Source of the DNA: a virus
Strand: one strand, 5' to 3'
IMG/VR virus record: IMGVR_UViG_3300050821_003950
Coordinates: 31,608-95,607 of that record
Length of the DNA stretch: 64,000 nucleotides
In this document: positions 55,479 through 63,959 of the stretch, piece after piece
Layout: each line of letters begins with the position of its first letter
Position numbering within the stretch: the stretch's first letter is position 1
Notes under the pieces: model-generated
Told to the model about the DNA's origin: nothing
Database searches by the model: none
The model's input: the letters and a program-made list of their open reading frames with translations, nothing else
Translations under genes and position numbers: made by a program

Positions 55479-56933
55479 ATGGCTTGGACCTACGACGTCA
55501 ACAAGACCCCGGCGACGGGGGCCGACATTTGGATCGAGGTCATCACGACGCTGCTCTCGGTCGGGTGGACGCTCCCGCAGTGGAGTGACGCCACGAACGT
55601 CCATGTAGCGGGCGCGCCCGTCGCCGCGAACCTGAAGAACTATCAGTCGTGGTTTCGTCTTCGCTCGCCCGCAGATCCTACGACGGGCGCGCAGCGCGAG
55701 ATCGTCGTTCAGAATGGACAGGGCAGCGCGTCTTACCAATATTGGGCCATGAAGTATTCCGCCGCGGCGGGCTTCACGAGTACGACCATGATCGGCCAAG
55801 TGTCCTTGGTCAACGGGTCCACGACTGTCTACTTCCTCACCGACGGGAACGCGCAGTACCCCTATTACAATCTGCCCGCGAACAAATTCCTCGTCTTCGC
55901 GACGCAACCGACGGTCGCCTATCAACTGAACGGCGCGGGCGCCGTGAACACGACGCACGGAACGATGACGAGCGCGTACACGGGCGCTTCCGGCTTGTCG
56001 ACTTGCTCGCCCTACCATGTGATCAACGGCAACGCGACAGTGACCAACGGCTCGGCCGCGGTCACGTTCGCGAGCCCGCAGACGTTCCCCGTGGGCGCGG
56101 GTCTGATCTTCGCGGCGCAACCTACCGTCGTCTACTACGTGCAGACGGCGACCGTCGCGTCGACATCGGCCACGCTGACAACGATGTACGGCGGCACGGG
56201 CGGCACCGGGCTCGCTTACACAAACGTCTGTACCGCGTTGAACGTCCCCGTCGCGCTCGACGAGGTCATGTTCCCCGGCTTCTTCGCCTACGGGTGCCTC
56301 GGCGACGAGACTCGCGTGACGCTTCAGCCGTCGGCGATCTGGAATGCCGACGGCGGGATGCGCTTCCACATGGTCGCGGGCGACGCGACCGAAAATTACT
56401 CGTGGGAGTTCACGCTCACGACGAACACGACGACGAACATCGTCGCGTGCTTCGGGATGGACATCTTGACGCCGTGGGCGGGAGCGGCCGATCAGGACTG
56501 CGCGGTCTGCATCGGACAGTACAGCGGCAACTCGTGGAACGGCTACTCCGTCAGCTACTTGAACAATAGTGGCGCGTTCATTCACTCGGGCGGCGTGAAG
56601 GGGGCGCTCTATCAAACTTACTTCGCAGCGCCGATCACCTTCGGCCAAGCTCACATTTGCGCGCAGGGGTGGCAGTCGATGCCGGTCAACTCGTGGTCGG
56701 GAGAGAACCCGATCGCCACGCCGGTTTGGGTCTCGAATCAGAACACGGCTCCTCCCTACAATCACTCGTCGGGTGTCCGAGGATACAGTCAACTCATCCT
56801 CGCCGACCTGACCACGGGAGCGGGGAAGACGAACCTCGATCTCTTCAGTCTCGACGGCGGCGCACACTACGATCATATCTGGATCAACAACTCGCTTCTG
56901 CCATGGCCCTCGGGCGTGGCGGTCACGTTGTGA
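55479..56933 (+). CDS. Surface protein paralogue 1 (with insertion), 484 aa
   Basis: First of three tandem paralogues. Shared features: an N-terminal helix (DIWIEVITTLLSVGWTLPQW), YQSWFRLRSPADPTTGAQRE, IVVQNGQGSASYQYWAMKYS, and an end GYSQLILADLTTG followed by HIWINNSLLPWPSG. Between about 110 and 260 it carries an extra about 150-residue beta region (STTVYFLTDGNAQYPYYNLP, ANKFLVFATQPTVAYQLNGA) absent from the other two. Probably a distal fibre or head-surface protein. The same kind of 'W-F-R-[LI]-R...[RI]-E-[FI]-[IV]-[VL]-Q' module recurs in the next two genes. Confidence 0.65.
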   Translation: MAWTYDVNKTPATGADIWIEVITTLLSVGWTLPQWSDATNVHVAGAPVAANLKNYQSWFRLRSPADPTTGAQREIVVQNGQGSASYQYWAMKYSAAAGFTSTTMIGQVSLVNGSTTVYFLTDGNAQYPYYNLPANKFLVFATQPTVAYQLNGAGAVNTTHGTMTSAYTGASGLSTCSPYHVINGNATVTNGSAAVTFASPQTFPVGAGLIFAAQPTVVYYVQTATVASTSATLTTMYGGTGGTGLAYTNVCTALNVPVALDEVMFPGFFAYGCLGDETRVTLQPSAIWNADGGMRFHMVAGDATENYSWEFTLTTNTTTNIVACFGMDILTPWAGAADQDCAVCIGQYSGNSWNGYSVSYLNNSGAFIHSGGVKGALYQTYFAAPITFGQAHICAQGWQSMPVNSWSGENPIATPVWVSNQNTAPPYNHSSGVRGYSQLILADLTTGAGKTNLDLFSLDGGAHYDHIWINNSLLPWPSGVAVTL

Positions 56934-56943
56934 GGCGGCGCCC

Positions 56944-57900
56944 ATGAGCTACACGTTCCTCGTCAATCAGCGGCCGTCGACGGGCGGCGTTGCGATGTAT
57001 CTAATCCTCTCGAACTTCATCGCCGCGGCGTGGGTCGTCGAGTCGTCGAGCGACGGGACGACCTACAACTCGTCGGGCAATCAGATCACGGGCGGCGGCA
57101 CGGGCGCGCACGGCTTGGCGAATAACATGGCTTGGTTTCGCATTCGCGATCCGGGTGGCGTGCGCGAGTTCATCGTGCAGCGCGGGACGACGAACTTGCA
57201 GTGGGCGATCAAGTACAGCCCAGCCGCGCGCTTCACGGGTGGAGCGCCGACTGCAACCCAAGTTCCCACGGCGACCGACGAGGTCGCGATTTGGGGAAAC
57301 ATCACGGGCGCGACCCAAACCTACGCGGGTCTCTTCACGTCGGACGGAACGTACAACCTGCACATGGGGATGGGCGACGCGTCGGTTCATTACGCTTTCT
57401 GGGCGCAAGCGTTGATCCTCGGGACGACGTCGGGATCGGCGTTCGGTTCGTGGTGCATGGACTACGTGCTCAATTCCGACGTGGGCGATCTCGATCCGAC
57501 CGTCCACTTCGCGGGAGCGAACGCGCACGACTTTCAAACCGTCGGGCTCGGACTGAACGCGAACTGTTTCTTCACGTCGATCGTGTCGGCGAATTTTCTT
57601 CCGGTTCAGCTCGGCCCTTACAAGCCGAGCTACTTCGGGACGACGGCCGGTCAGATCATGGCGAACAACGAGTGGAACGGCTACTTCGACGTCCTCCCCG
57701 GAATGTGGTGGAGCCCGACCTACGGGTACAAGGGTTACAGTACACTCTTCACTCCGACGTCGAACACGCTCATGTATACGGGCGACACTGCGAGCGTAGG
57801 CAATCCTCCCGTGGCCGGAACCAAGGATCACATGGCGCAAGGTGAATGGAACAACTGTCTGCTCGTGCCCTGGCCCGCGGGCGTGGACGCGGCGAACTGA
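56944..57900 (+). CDS. Surface protein paralogue 2, 318 aa
   Basis: Second paralogue: FLVNQRPSTGGVAMYLILSN, AWFRIRDPGGVREFIVQRGT, LQWAIKYSPAARFTGGAPTA, QVPTATDEVAIWG and the end GYSTLFTPTSN with CLLVPWPAG. It is closest to paralogue 3 over the N-terminal half (both contain A-T-Q-V-P-[ST]-A-TDEV). It is the most compact of the three. Role inferred as virion surface. Confidence 0.65.
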   Translation: MSYTFLVNQRPSTGGVAMYLILSNFIAAAWVVESSSDGTTYNSSGNQITGGGTGAHGLANNMAWFRIRDPGGVREFIVQRGTTNLQWAIKYSPAARFTGGAPTATQVPTATDEVAIWGNITGATQTYAGLFTSDGTYNLHMGMGDASVHYAFWAQALILGTTSGSAFGSWCMDYVLNSDVGDLDPTVHFAGANAHDFQTVGLGLNANCFFTSIVSANFLPVQLGPYKPSYFGTTAGQIMANNEWNGYFDVLPGMWWSPTYGYKGYSTLFTPTSNTLMYTGDTASVGNPPVAGTKDHMAQGEWNNCLLVPWPAGVDAAN

Positions 57901-57909
57901 GGTGCGACC

Positions 57910-58926
57910 ATGAGCTTCTACGCTGCCGTCAATCAAAGAAGGATGACGAACGGTCAGGCGATCTTCGCTATTTTCCAAGCGTTCGCCGCGGCGGGATGGT
58001 TGATCCTCGGCTCGGGCGATGGGCTGCTCGGCTACAGCGGCACGGATGGATCGGCGCTCACGTGCGCTTTTCCTTTCGCGGTCGCGGGAAACATTTGGAA
58101 CACGGACGCGTGGTTTCGAGTCCAGTCTCCTCCCGTCAACGGGCAGCGGCGCGAGTTCGTTCTTCAGATCAGTAGCAGCTACTCGTCGATCCAAATGCGA
58201 ATGAAGTATTCGCCGAACCCGACGGGGGCGACGGGCTTCGTTGGCGGGAGCCCGAGCGCAACGCAAGTGCCGAGCGCGACCGATGAAGTGATCGTGTACG
58301 GCGGCGGGACGGACGCGGCGCCGACATTCAACACATGGGCGCAGTGGACAGACTACCAATTCCAGCAACACATTCTGTTCGATCAGGGTCCGCTCGGCTA
58401 CTCGTTCATCATCTATCAAGTGACCGTCTTCGGTCAGAACATGAGCAACAGTCTCGTGTGGGTCCTCGACGTCTTGCAGCAAGGGACGACGCAAGCGGGC
58501 GATCCTGATCCGTGTGTCATCTTCGTCCAGCCGGGGAACTTCGGCTCAAACCTGATGACGTCGAACTCCTACCCGAAAGGGTTCGTGGGCGGGCTCGCGC
58601 CGAGCAACTTCGTGAGCATGGATCTGACGGGGATGAATTTCAGTTCCGGCTATCCCCCTTTCAGCATCGCGGGCAGCGACGGCAACTCGAACAAGATGGC
58701 GGTCGTGACTCCGTTCTACGCTCTGCAACCTAGCTCGGCAGCGCAGCCCGGACCGTCGACGAAGGGTTACTCGTCTCTCTTCATGCTGATGCAAGGCAAC
58801 ACCGGGGGCGGCGTCGTCGTGCAGATCGATCCGAACGCCAAAGGAGACCATCTCAACATTTTGACGAACGACGATTTTCGGATCCTGGTCCCGTGGCCGT
58901 CGAACACGCCGTACCAGTGCGGGTAG
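57910..58926 (+). CDS. Surface protein paralogue 3, 338 aa
   Basis: Third paralogue: YAAVNQRRMTNGQAIFAIFQ, AWFRVQSPPVNGQRREFVLQ, MRMKYSPNPTGATGFVGGSP, SATQVPSATDEVIVYGGG and the end GYSSLFMLMQGNTGG with RILVPWPSN. It starts 9 bases after paralogue 2. The three genes probably form hetero-oligomeric or alternative surface modules produced by duplication. Confidence 0.65.
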   Translation: MSFYAAVNQRRMTNGQAIFAIFQAFAAAGWLILGSGDGLLGYSGTDGSALTCAFPFAVAGNIWNTDAWFRVQSPPVNGQRREFVLQISSSYSSIQMRMKYSPNPTGATGFVGGSPSATQVPSATDEVIVYGGGTDAAPTFNTWAQWTDYQFQQHILFDQGPLGYSFIIYQVTVFGQNMSNSLVWVLDVLQQGTTQAGDPDPCVIFVQPGNFGSNLMTSNSYPKGFVGGLAPSNFVSMDLTGMNFSSGYPPFSIAGSDGNSNKMAVVTPFYALQPSSAAQPGPSTKGYSSLFMLMQGNTGGGVVVQIDPNAKGDHLNILTNDDFRILVPWPSNTPYQCG

Positions 58927-58938
58927 GAGAGAGAAGCT

Positions 58939-59172
58939 ATGGCGAGCTGGATCGGAGTGCTTTACGACCCGCCCTCGAAGGCGACGACGCAGATGTCCCA
59001 AGGACCGCTGAACGTCGCCCTCGCGACGCCCACGCTCGTCCCGCAGTACAAGATGACCGGCTGGTATCCGACGGGCGCGGTCTACGAGACTTGGACTTCG
59101 TACCGCTACCCGAACACGACACCCCCGAGCGGTCACGCGCTCACCGGCATCTCGTATGTCCAGGTTCAGTAA
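58939..59172 (+). CDS. Small structural protein, 77 aa
   Basis: Ribosome site GGAGAGAGAAGCT upstream of ATG 58939. The peptide ASWIGVLYDPPSKATTQMSQ, LVPQYKMTGWYPTGAVYETW, TSYRYPNTTPPSGHALTGIS is rich in Tyr, Pro and Thr and looks beta-type. No family was recognised. Its stop directly precedes the gpI-like gene, so it may attach to it. Confidence 0.55.
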   Translation: MASWIGVLYDPPSKATTQMSQGPLNVALATPTLVPQYKMTGWYPTGAVYETWTSYRYPNTTPPSGHALTGISYVQVQ

Positions 59173-61422
59173 ATGCCGCGCCCCATCGGCCCCATCGGAT
59201 CGTTCGGCGGTCACCTAGAGCTTCTCGGCAGCGGCCCCGCCCCGCCGACGGGGCTCGACGTGTTCGAGCACGACCCGGGCGTCGATGCGAGTCGGATCAT
59301 TCCGAGGGGCATCGTTCCCGCGGACGGGAGCTACGTCTTTTGCCTCGGGCACGATGAGCCCGGCTACACCGGGTTCGTTCAGCCCGGCGACTTCGTCGAT
59401 ATCGCGCAGACCGGCACCTTCCCCGCGGGCAACGTGTTCACGTTCCAAGCGGTCACGCGCGGCCCCGTCATCCCGCTTCCGCCCGGCTACGCGTGGATCG
59501 CCTCGGTCCTCATGGACGGAACCACGATCGGTTCGCGCACGCTCGCGCCCCTGAAGTTCCCCGACGACGACGCCGACAGCGACGACGTCCTAGAGCCGAC
59601 GTCGTGGGAATGGTACGTCGATCTCACCGGGATCACGGGCTCGCACAAGATTTCGTTCCGACTCACCTTCACGGGTCCGTCGCTGCCGACGCCCCCGCCC
59701 GAGGTGCGGCTTCCCGTTCTCGAAGTCGAGATCCCCGCCTTCTACGTCGACGATCTCGTCTTCTCGACCATCGCAGGATCGGGCGCGCCCTTCATCTCGA
59801 ACGAGGTGCCGACGGCGGGACAGGGCGAGGGCGTCGCCGGTCCCGCTCCGCTCGACACGACCGCGATCGACTTCGATCTCTTCGGGCTCGGCTCGCATAT
59901 CAATCTCGGATCGATCGCCGTCACGATCAACGGCACGCCCGCGATCGTGGGCGGCGCCATTCAATCCGGTTTCCACGGAAGCATCGGCGCGAGCGCCGAG
60001 ATCACGCACGTCACGATCGCGCCGAACATCTCGTTCGCGAGCAACTCGATCGTGACGGTCTCGGTCTCGGCCGCGAACCTCTCGCCGCACACGAACACGC
60101 GCACGTGGACCTTCCAAGTCGCCGACACGACCGCGCCCGTGATGTCGAGCATTCAAGCGCTCGCGACGCGGCAGCTTCGCATTACGTGGAGCAAGGTCGT
60201 CGACGCGGACGATCCGGTCGGCCCCCACGATGCGCTGAACCCGGCGCTCTACTACGTGCAGGCGGTTCAGCCCGAAAACCTGACGCCCGTGGTGACAGGC
60301 GGTCCCGTCGGTCCGCTCATCTACTCGCCCGCGCCCTACATCACCGTCGTCAGCGTCGCGGTCGTCCCGAGCGAGTCGTCGAGCGTCGTCGACATCTTCA
60401 CGAGCGACGAGCTGACTCCGGGGATCACCTATCTCGTCACCGAGGTCGGCGTCGCCGATCTCGCCGGCAACTTCGAGACGAGCGTGACGGCGACGACGTC
60501 GTTCGTTCCGCCCGTCCCCGTCGGCCGCGCGCTGAACCTCTATCGCCTCATGCCGCTCATGAACCGGCAAGAGGACGTGACGCAAGACCTCTTGCGGTTC
60601 CTGAACTGTCTCCAAGAGCCGACGGGGCTCTTGCTGCACGACGTCGACACGTGGACGAACATCTTCAACTTCAACCTCGCGGACGACGCGTTCCTCTCGG
60701 CGATCCTCGCCGACCTCGGCAACCCATTCCCCTTCGTGCTCTCGACCGAGAGCAAGCGGCAGCTCATCGCGATCCTCGTCGCGATCTACAAACAGAAGGG
60801 GACCGCGATCGGCATCATCAATGCGGTCCGCTTCTTCCTCGGGCTCACGATCACGATCGGCACCTACGACAGCTCGGGCGAGTGGATCCTCGGCGAGTCG
60901 ATCCTCGGCGAAGACCCGATCTCGTTCCCCGCGGGGAACAACGCGTCGATCACTCGGATCGGTCTCACGACTCAATACAGCGTGACCGGGCTCACCGGCA
61001 TCGACCCGAGCTTCACGGAGACGACGATCAAGTTCGAGGGCGCCGCGAACCTGAACTTCGACACGACCGTCGCGATCGCGACCGTGACGGGGCCGACCTC
61101 GCTGACCTTCTTCCTCGCGGGCGGCTACGCGAGCGACACGAACAACGGCTTCATCTCGTGGCAGGTCACCGACGACGCGAGCATCTTCACGGGGAGCGCC
61201 GTCCTCGGACCGGGCGGCAGCTATGCGCTCTACGCCTTCACGATCATCAGCTCGATCGCGCTCACCGCGGCGCAAGAGGAGCAGATCGAGTTCATCGCGA
61301 ACTACATGAAGCCCGCGCACACGCACCTCATCGGGATCGTTGTTCCAACGTCCCCGCCCACGTATGATCCCGTCGAGCTTGGCATCTCCGAGCTTGGCGA
61401 GGACTGGATCCTCCACGCCTAA
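59173..61422 (+). CDS. gpI-like baseplate wedge protein with large N-terminal extension, 749 aa
   Basis: The C-terminal 300 residues match the phage tail protein I family: LNLYRLMPLMNRQEDVTQDL, LRFLNCLQEPTGLLLHDVDT, LADLGNPFPFVLSTESKRQL, IAILVAIYKQKGTAIGIINA, VRFFLGLTIT and the terminal YMKPAHTHLIGI. The N-terminal about 450 residues are additional: an initial beta domain to about 190, then Ig-like segments with APVMSSIQALATRQLRITWS and LTPGITYLVTEVGVADLAGN. These extra domains probably reach outward to fibres. It follows the order J-like ... I-like with surface genes inserted between. Confidence 0.75.
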   Translation: MPRPIGPIGSFGGHLELLGSGPAPPTGLDVFEHDPGVDASRIIPRGIVPADGSYVFCLGHDEPGYTGFVQPGDFVDIAQTGTFPAGNVFTFQAVTRGPVIPLPPGYAWIASVLMDGTTIGSRTLAPLKFPDDDADSDDVLEPTSWEWYVDLTGITGSHKISFRLTFTGPSLPTPPPEVRLPVLEVEIPAFYVDDLVFSTIAGSGAPFISNEVPTAGQGEGVAGPAPLDTTAIDFDLFGLGSHINLGSIAVTINGTPAIVGGAIQSGFHGSIGASAEITHVTIAPNISFASNSIVTVSVSAANLSPHTNTRTWTFQVADTTAPVMSSIQALATRQLRITWSKVVDADDPVGPHDALNPALYYVQAVQPENLTPVVTGGPVGPLIYSPAPYITVVSVAVVPSESSSVVDIFTSDELTPGITYLVTEVGVADLAGNFETSVTATTSFVPPVPVGRALNLYRLMPLMNRQEDVTQDLLRFLNCLQEPTGLLLHDVDTWTNIFNFNLADDAFLSAILADLGNPFPFVLSTESKRQLIAILVAIYKQKGTAIGIINAVRFFLGLTITIGTYDSSGEWILGESILGEDPISFPAGNNASITRIGLTTQYSVTGLTGIDPSFTETTIKFEGAANLNFDTTVAIATVTGPTSLTFFLAGGYASDTNNGFISWQVTDDASIFTGSAVLGPGGSYALYAFTIISSIALTAAQEEQIEFIANYMKPAHTHLIGIVVPTSPPTYDPVELGISELGEDWILHA

Positions 61423-61437
61423 CAGGGAAGCCCCGCC

Positions 61438-62937
61438 ATGCTGATCTACGACTGGTACTTCAAGCAAGCCGTCACCGAGGAGCAGATGAACGACGCCTTC
61501 GGCGCCGTGCAGTCCTCGATGCAGCTTCTCATGAGCGATCAGAATTTGATCGGCATCGCGCAAGGCGGCACCGTCACGCAAGACACCCCGAGCGCCGACC
61601 TCACCGTCGTCGTGGGCGGCCCGCTCTACGCCTACGATCAGCTCGGTCAGCGCATCTTCACGACCGGGACGGGGAACAACCCCGGGCTCGACTGCTCGCA
61701 GGATTCGAGTCACGTCACTACGGCGGTCGCGGGCGCGGGTAACGAGAAGTGGATCTCGATCTTCATCCTCTTCGAGCGCGTCCTGTCCGATCCCGTCATC
61801 GACGGTAACGGCGCGACGGTCTTCTACGTCAACTCTGAATCGTTCGAGTACCAAGTGCTCCAAGGCGCCGAGGCGCCGATCGGGACCGCGGTGCGCGTCG
61901 GGCTGATCAACCCCGGGCTTCTCGTCGCTGACCTTCATCGCGCGTTCGGGCAGACGACGTTTCAAAACTCGGACATCCTTCAGACCGGGACGAAGTTCGG
62001 GCAGACCGGACGCTTCCAGGTCACGTTCGACATCACGGGCTCGCCCTTCTCGCTCAGCGCCGGCACGCTCGGCCAAGCGATCACGGCGATGCTCGCGCAG
62101 TTGAACACGATCTCCGCGGCGACCCTCACGAACGGCGCCTCGCCCGGGACGCGCTTCTCGCTCTCGTCGGGCTCGGTCTCGTCGCAGCTCGACGCCCTGC
62201 AAGGCGGCATCGACACGATCATGACCGTCGGCGCGGACACGGTGAAGACCGTCGTGAACCTGACGGCGCTCCGCGCGATCACCGCCCCGAACCGTCTCGC
62301 GAACTCGGTCGTCAACGTGAACCTCTCGACGCCGAATAATCAACAGTACGCGCTTTATTTCTGGAACTCGGGCGACAACTCGACCGACGACGGGCTTACC
62401 GTGATCCTTCCCGCCGACACTCCCGCGTTCGGACGGTGGAACATCTCGTACCGCGGCGCGCTCGAAATTCCGGGCGGACTGCCGCAGCTCGATTCATTCG
62501 GCAAGGTCAAGCTTCTCGACACGCATTGGGCGATCGTCAGTGCCTTCTACGACCCGACGGCCGGGGGCGGCGCGTGGCAGTTCTCGGGCGTGCCCGGCGA
62601 CACGGCGTTTCACGTCGCCCCGGGCGGACCGATGACGACCATCGCGGGTCTGCTCACGACCGACAAGATCGCCGTCGAGATGATGTTCGACTACGCGTTC
62701 TCGACGGCGGGGACTTTCTTCACGATCAATTTCACGCAAAACGGGAGCCCTGTTGTCCCGCAGTGGACGTCCGACGTGCGTGCGGCACCGCTCGCGCAGA
62801 CGAACGGATACGTCCGTGCGATCTTCAGTGCGGTCGCCGGCTCGAACGCGATCCACTACGGCTACAATGCCGGCAACGCGTCGCAGAACCTCTTGATCAA
62901 CCCGCTCGACGGTCACGTCGTCGTCTACCGTCCCTGA
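61438..62937 (+). CDS. Tail fibre protein, 499 aa
   Basis: The N terminus LIYDWYFKQAVTEEQMNDAF, GAVQSSMQLLMSDQNLIGIA and GGPLYAYDQLGQRIFTTGTG is a conserved phage fibre base (attachment domain). The middle is a helix/linker (LGQAITAMLAQLNTISAATL), and the C-terminal 220 residues are beta-rich, the probable receptor-binding part. It lies directly behind the gpI-like gene as fibre genes usually do. Its stop overlaps the start of the next gene (TGATG). Confidence 0.7.
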   Translation: MLIYDWYFKQAVTEEQMNDAFGAVQSSMQLLMSDQNLIGIAQGGTVTQDTPSADLTVVVGGPLYAYDQLGQRIFTTGTGNNPGLDCSQDSSHVTTAVAGAGNEKWISIFILFERVLSDPVIDGNGATVFYVNSESFEYQVLQGAEAPIGTAVRVGLINPGLLVADLHRAFGQTTFQNSDILQTGTKFGQTGRFQVTFDITGSPFSLSAGTLGQAITAMLAQLNTISAATLTNGASPGTRFSLSSGSVSSQLDALQGGIDTIMTVGADTVKTVVNLTALRAITAPNRLANSVVNVNLSTPNNQQYALYFWNSGDNSTDDGLTVILPADTPAFGRWNISYRGALEIPGGLPQLDSFGKVKLLDTHWAIVSAFYDPTAGGGAWQFSGVPGDTAFHVAPGGPMTTIAGLLTTDKIAVEMMFDYAFSTAGTFFTINFTQNGSPVVPQWTSDVRAAPLAQTNGYVRAIFSAVAGSNAIHYGYNAGNASQNLLINPLDGHVVVYRP

Positions 62938-63266
62938 TGACTCCGCGCGGCGAACAGGCGCTAGAGCGGCTCGCGCTCGCTCTCGAACGGCAGATCGATC
63001 AGCGGCTCGACGTCGACGTCGACCGGCTCAAGATCGAAGCCGTCCAGCTTCGCGCGGACCTGAACCACGTCGTCGAGGTCGTCGAGCGGCTCGAAGACGC
63101 GACCGAGAACACGAAGGACGTCTACGTCGACGACCTGAAGAAGAAGCTCAAGGAGCGCGACGAGAGCGGCGACAAGTGGGTCCGCTACGTCGTCGCGACC
63201 TTCGTGAGCCTCATCTTCATGAGCGGCTCGGCGTTCCTCGGGTGGCTCCTCGCGCACGCGCATTGA
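62937..63266 (+). CDS. Coiled-coil protein with C-terminal membrane anchor, 109 aa
   Basis: TGATG overlap with the fibre gene. Residues 5-80 form one long charged helix (LERLALALERQIDQRLDVDV, LNHVVEVVERLEDATENTKD, VYVDDLKKKLKERDES), and 84-106 form a hydrophobic segment (YVVATFVSLIFMSGSAFLGW). This resembles the small XhlA-type haemolysin/holin partners of phages, which have a cytoplasmic coil and a C-terminal anchor. The neighbouring membrane protein supports a lysis role, though this is not proven. Confidence 0.6.
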   Translation: MTPRGEQALERLALALERQIDQRLDVDVDRLKIEAVQLRADLNHVVEVVERLEDATENTKDVYVDDLKKKLKERDESGDKWVRYVVATFVSLIFMSGSAFLGWLLAHAH

Positions 63267-63292
63267 CAGTGGTGTCCAAGCGCGGATAGCCT
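63263..63292 (+). promoter_or_regulatory. Promoter with operator overlapping the -35
   Basis: TTGACA (63263-63268), 18 bases, TAGCCT (63287-63292), 7 bases to ATG 63300. The -35 lies inside TGACAGTGGTGTCC (63264-63277), the reverse complement of the TGACACCACTGTCA operator of the control island with one mismatch. This is the only clear copy of that operator I saw within the late region. Confidence 0.65.
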
Positions 63293-63299
63293 TCCGCCC

Positions 63300-63959
63300 A
63301 TGACACCGACAACCATGATCATCGCGCTTCTGAGCGTGCTCGCCGGCTACATCTCGCAGGCGGTCAATACCGGATCCCTCTTCGGCGTGAAGACGCTCCC
63401 GAAGGCATGGCTCCCCTACCTGACCCTGATCGGCACCTTCCTCGCCGCATTCGTCGCGAGCATCTCGACGGCGTCGACCGTCAACGAAGCCGCATGGTTC
63501 GCCGCGCTCGTCGCCGGGCTGACCTCGCTCACCGGGACCGCCGTGGGCGTGACAGTGCATCAGCACATGAACGCGACCGTCAGTATCGCGATCCTGTTCG
63601 TCGCTTGCGCCGCGGCCCCGAGCGCCGCGTGCACGCCCGCCGAGATCAACACGCTGAACACGATCTTCACCGACGCGCAGACCGCTTGCATGGCGTTCGC
63701 GCTCGCGAGCGCAGCGATCCCGCCCGGGACGCCCGTGGCTCAAGTCGCGAACGACGTCAAAGCCGTGTGCGCTCTCGCCAACGTCGCCGAGAGCGACATC
63801 GAGACCGTGATCTCGGCCTTCATGCAGAACCAAGCGGCGACCGGAACGCAGCCCCCGCCCGGCTCGGTCTACAAGCCCCCGGCGCGCAAGACGTCGATGG
63901 TCGTCGTCCCTTTGTTCCCGCGCTGGGCGCTCCTCCCCCCGAGACGCTTCGCGGCCTGA
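63300..63959 (+). CDS. Multi-pass membrane protein, holin candidate, 219 aa
   Basis: Leaderless start behind the operator-overlapped promoter. Hydrophobic segments lie at about 5-20 (MIIALLSVLAGYISQAV), 38-60 (AWLPYLTLIGTFLAAFVASI), 64-86 (NEAAWFAALVAGLTSLTGTA) and 93-110 (VSIAILFVACAAAPSAACT). The last resembles a signal peptide with a lipobox-like cysteine followed by a soluble domain containing several cysteines. The first part could be a holin and the second an exported domain fused to it. No enzyme motif was seen. The 41 bases after its stop hold no recognisable feature. Confidence 0.55.
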   Translation: MTPTTMIIALLSVLAGYISQAVNTGSLFGVKTLPKAWLPYLTLIGTFLAAFVASISTASTVNEAAWFAALVAGLTSLTGTAVGVTVHQHMNATVSIAILFVACAAAPSAACTPAEINTLNTIFTDAQTACMAFALASAAIPPGTPVAQVANDVKAVCALANVAESDIETVISAFMQNQAATGTQPPPGSVYKPPARKTSMVVVPLFPRWALLPPRRFAA

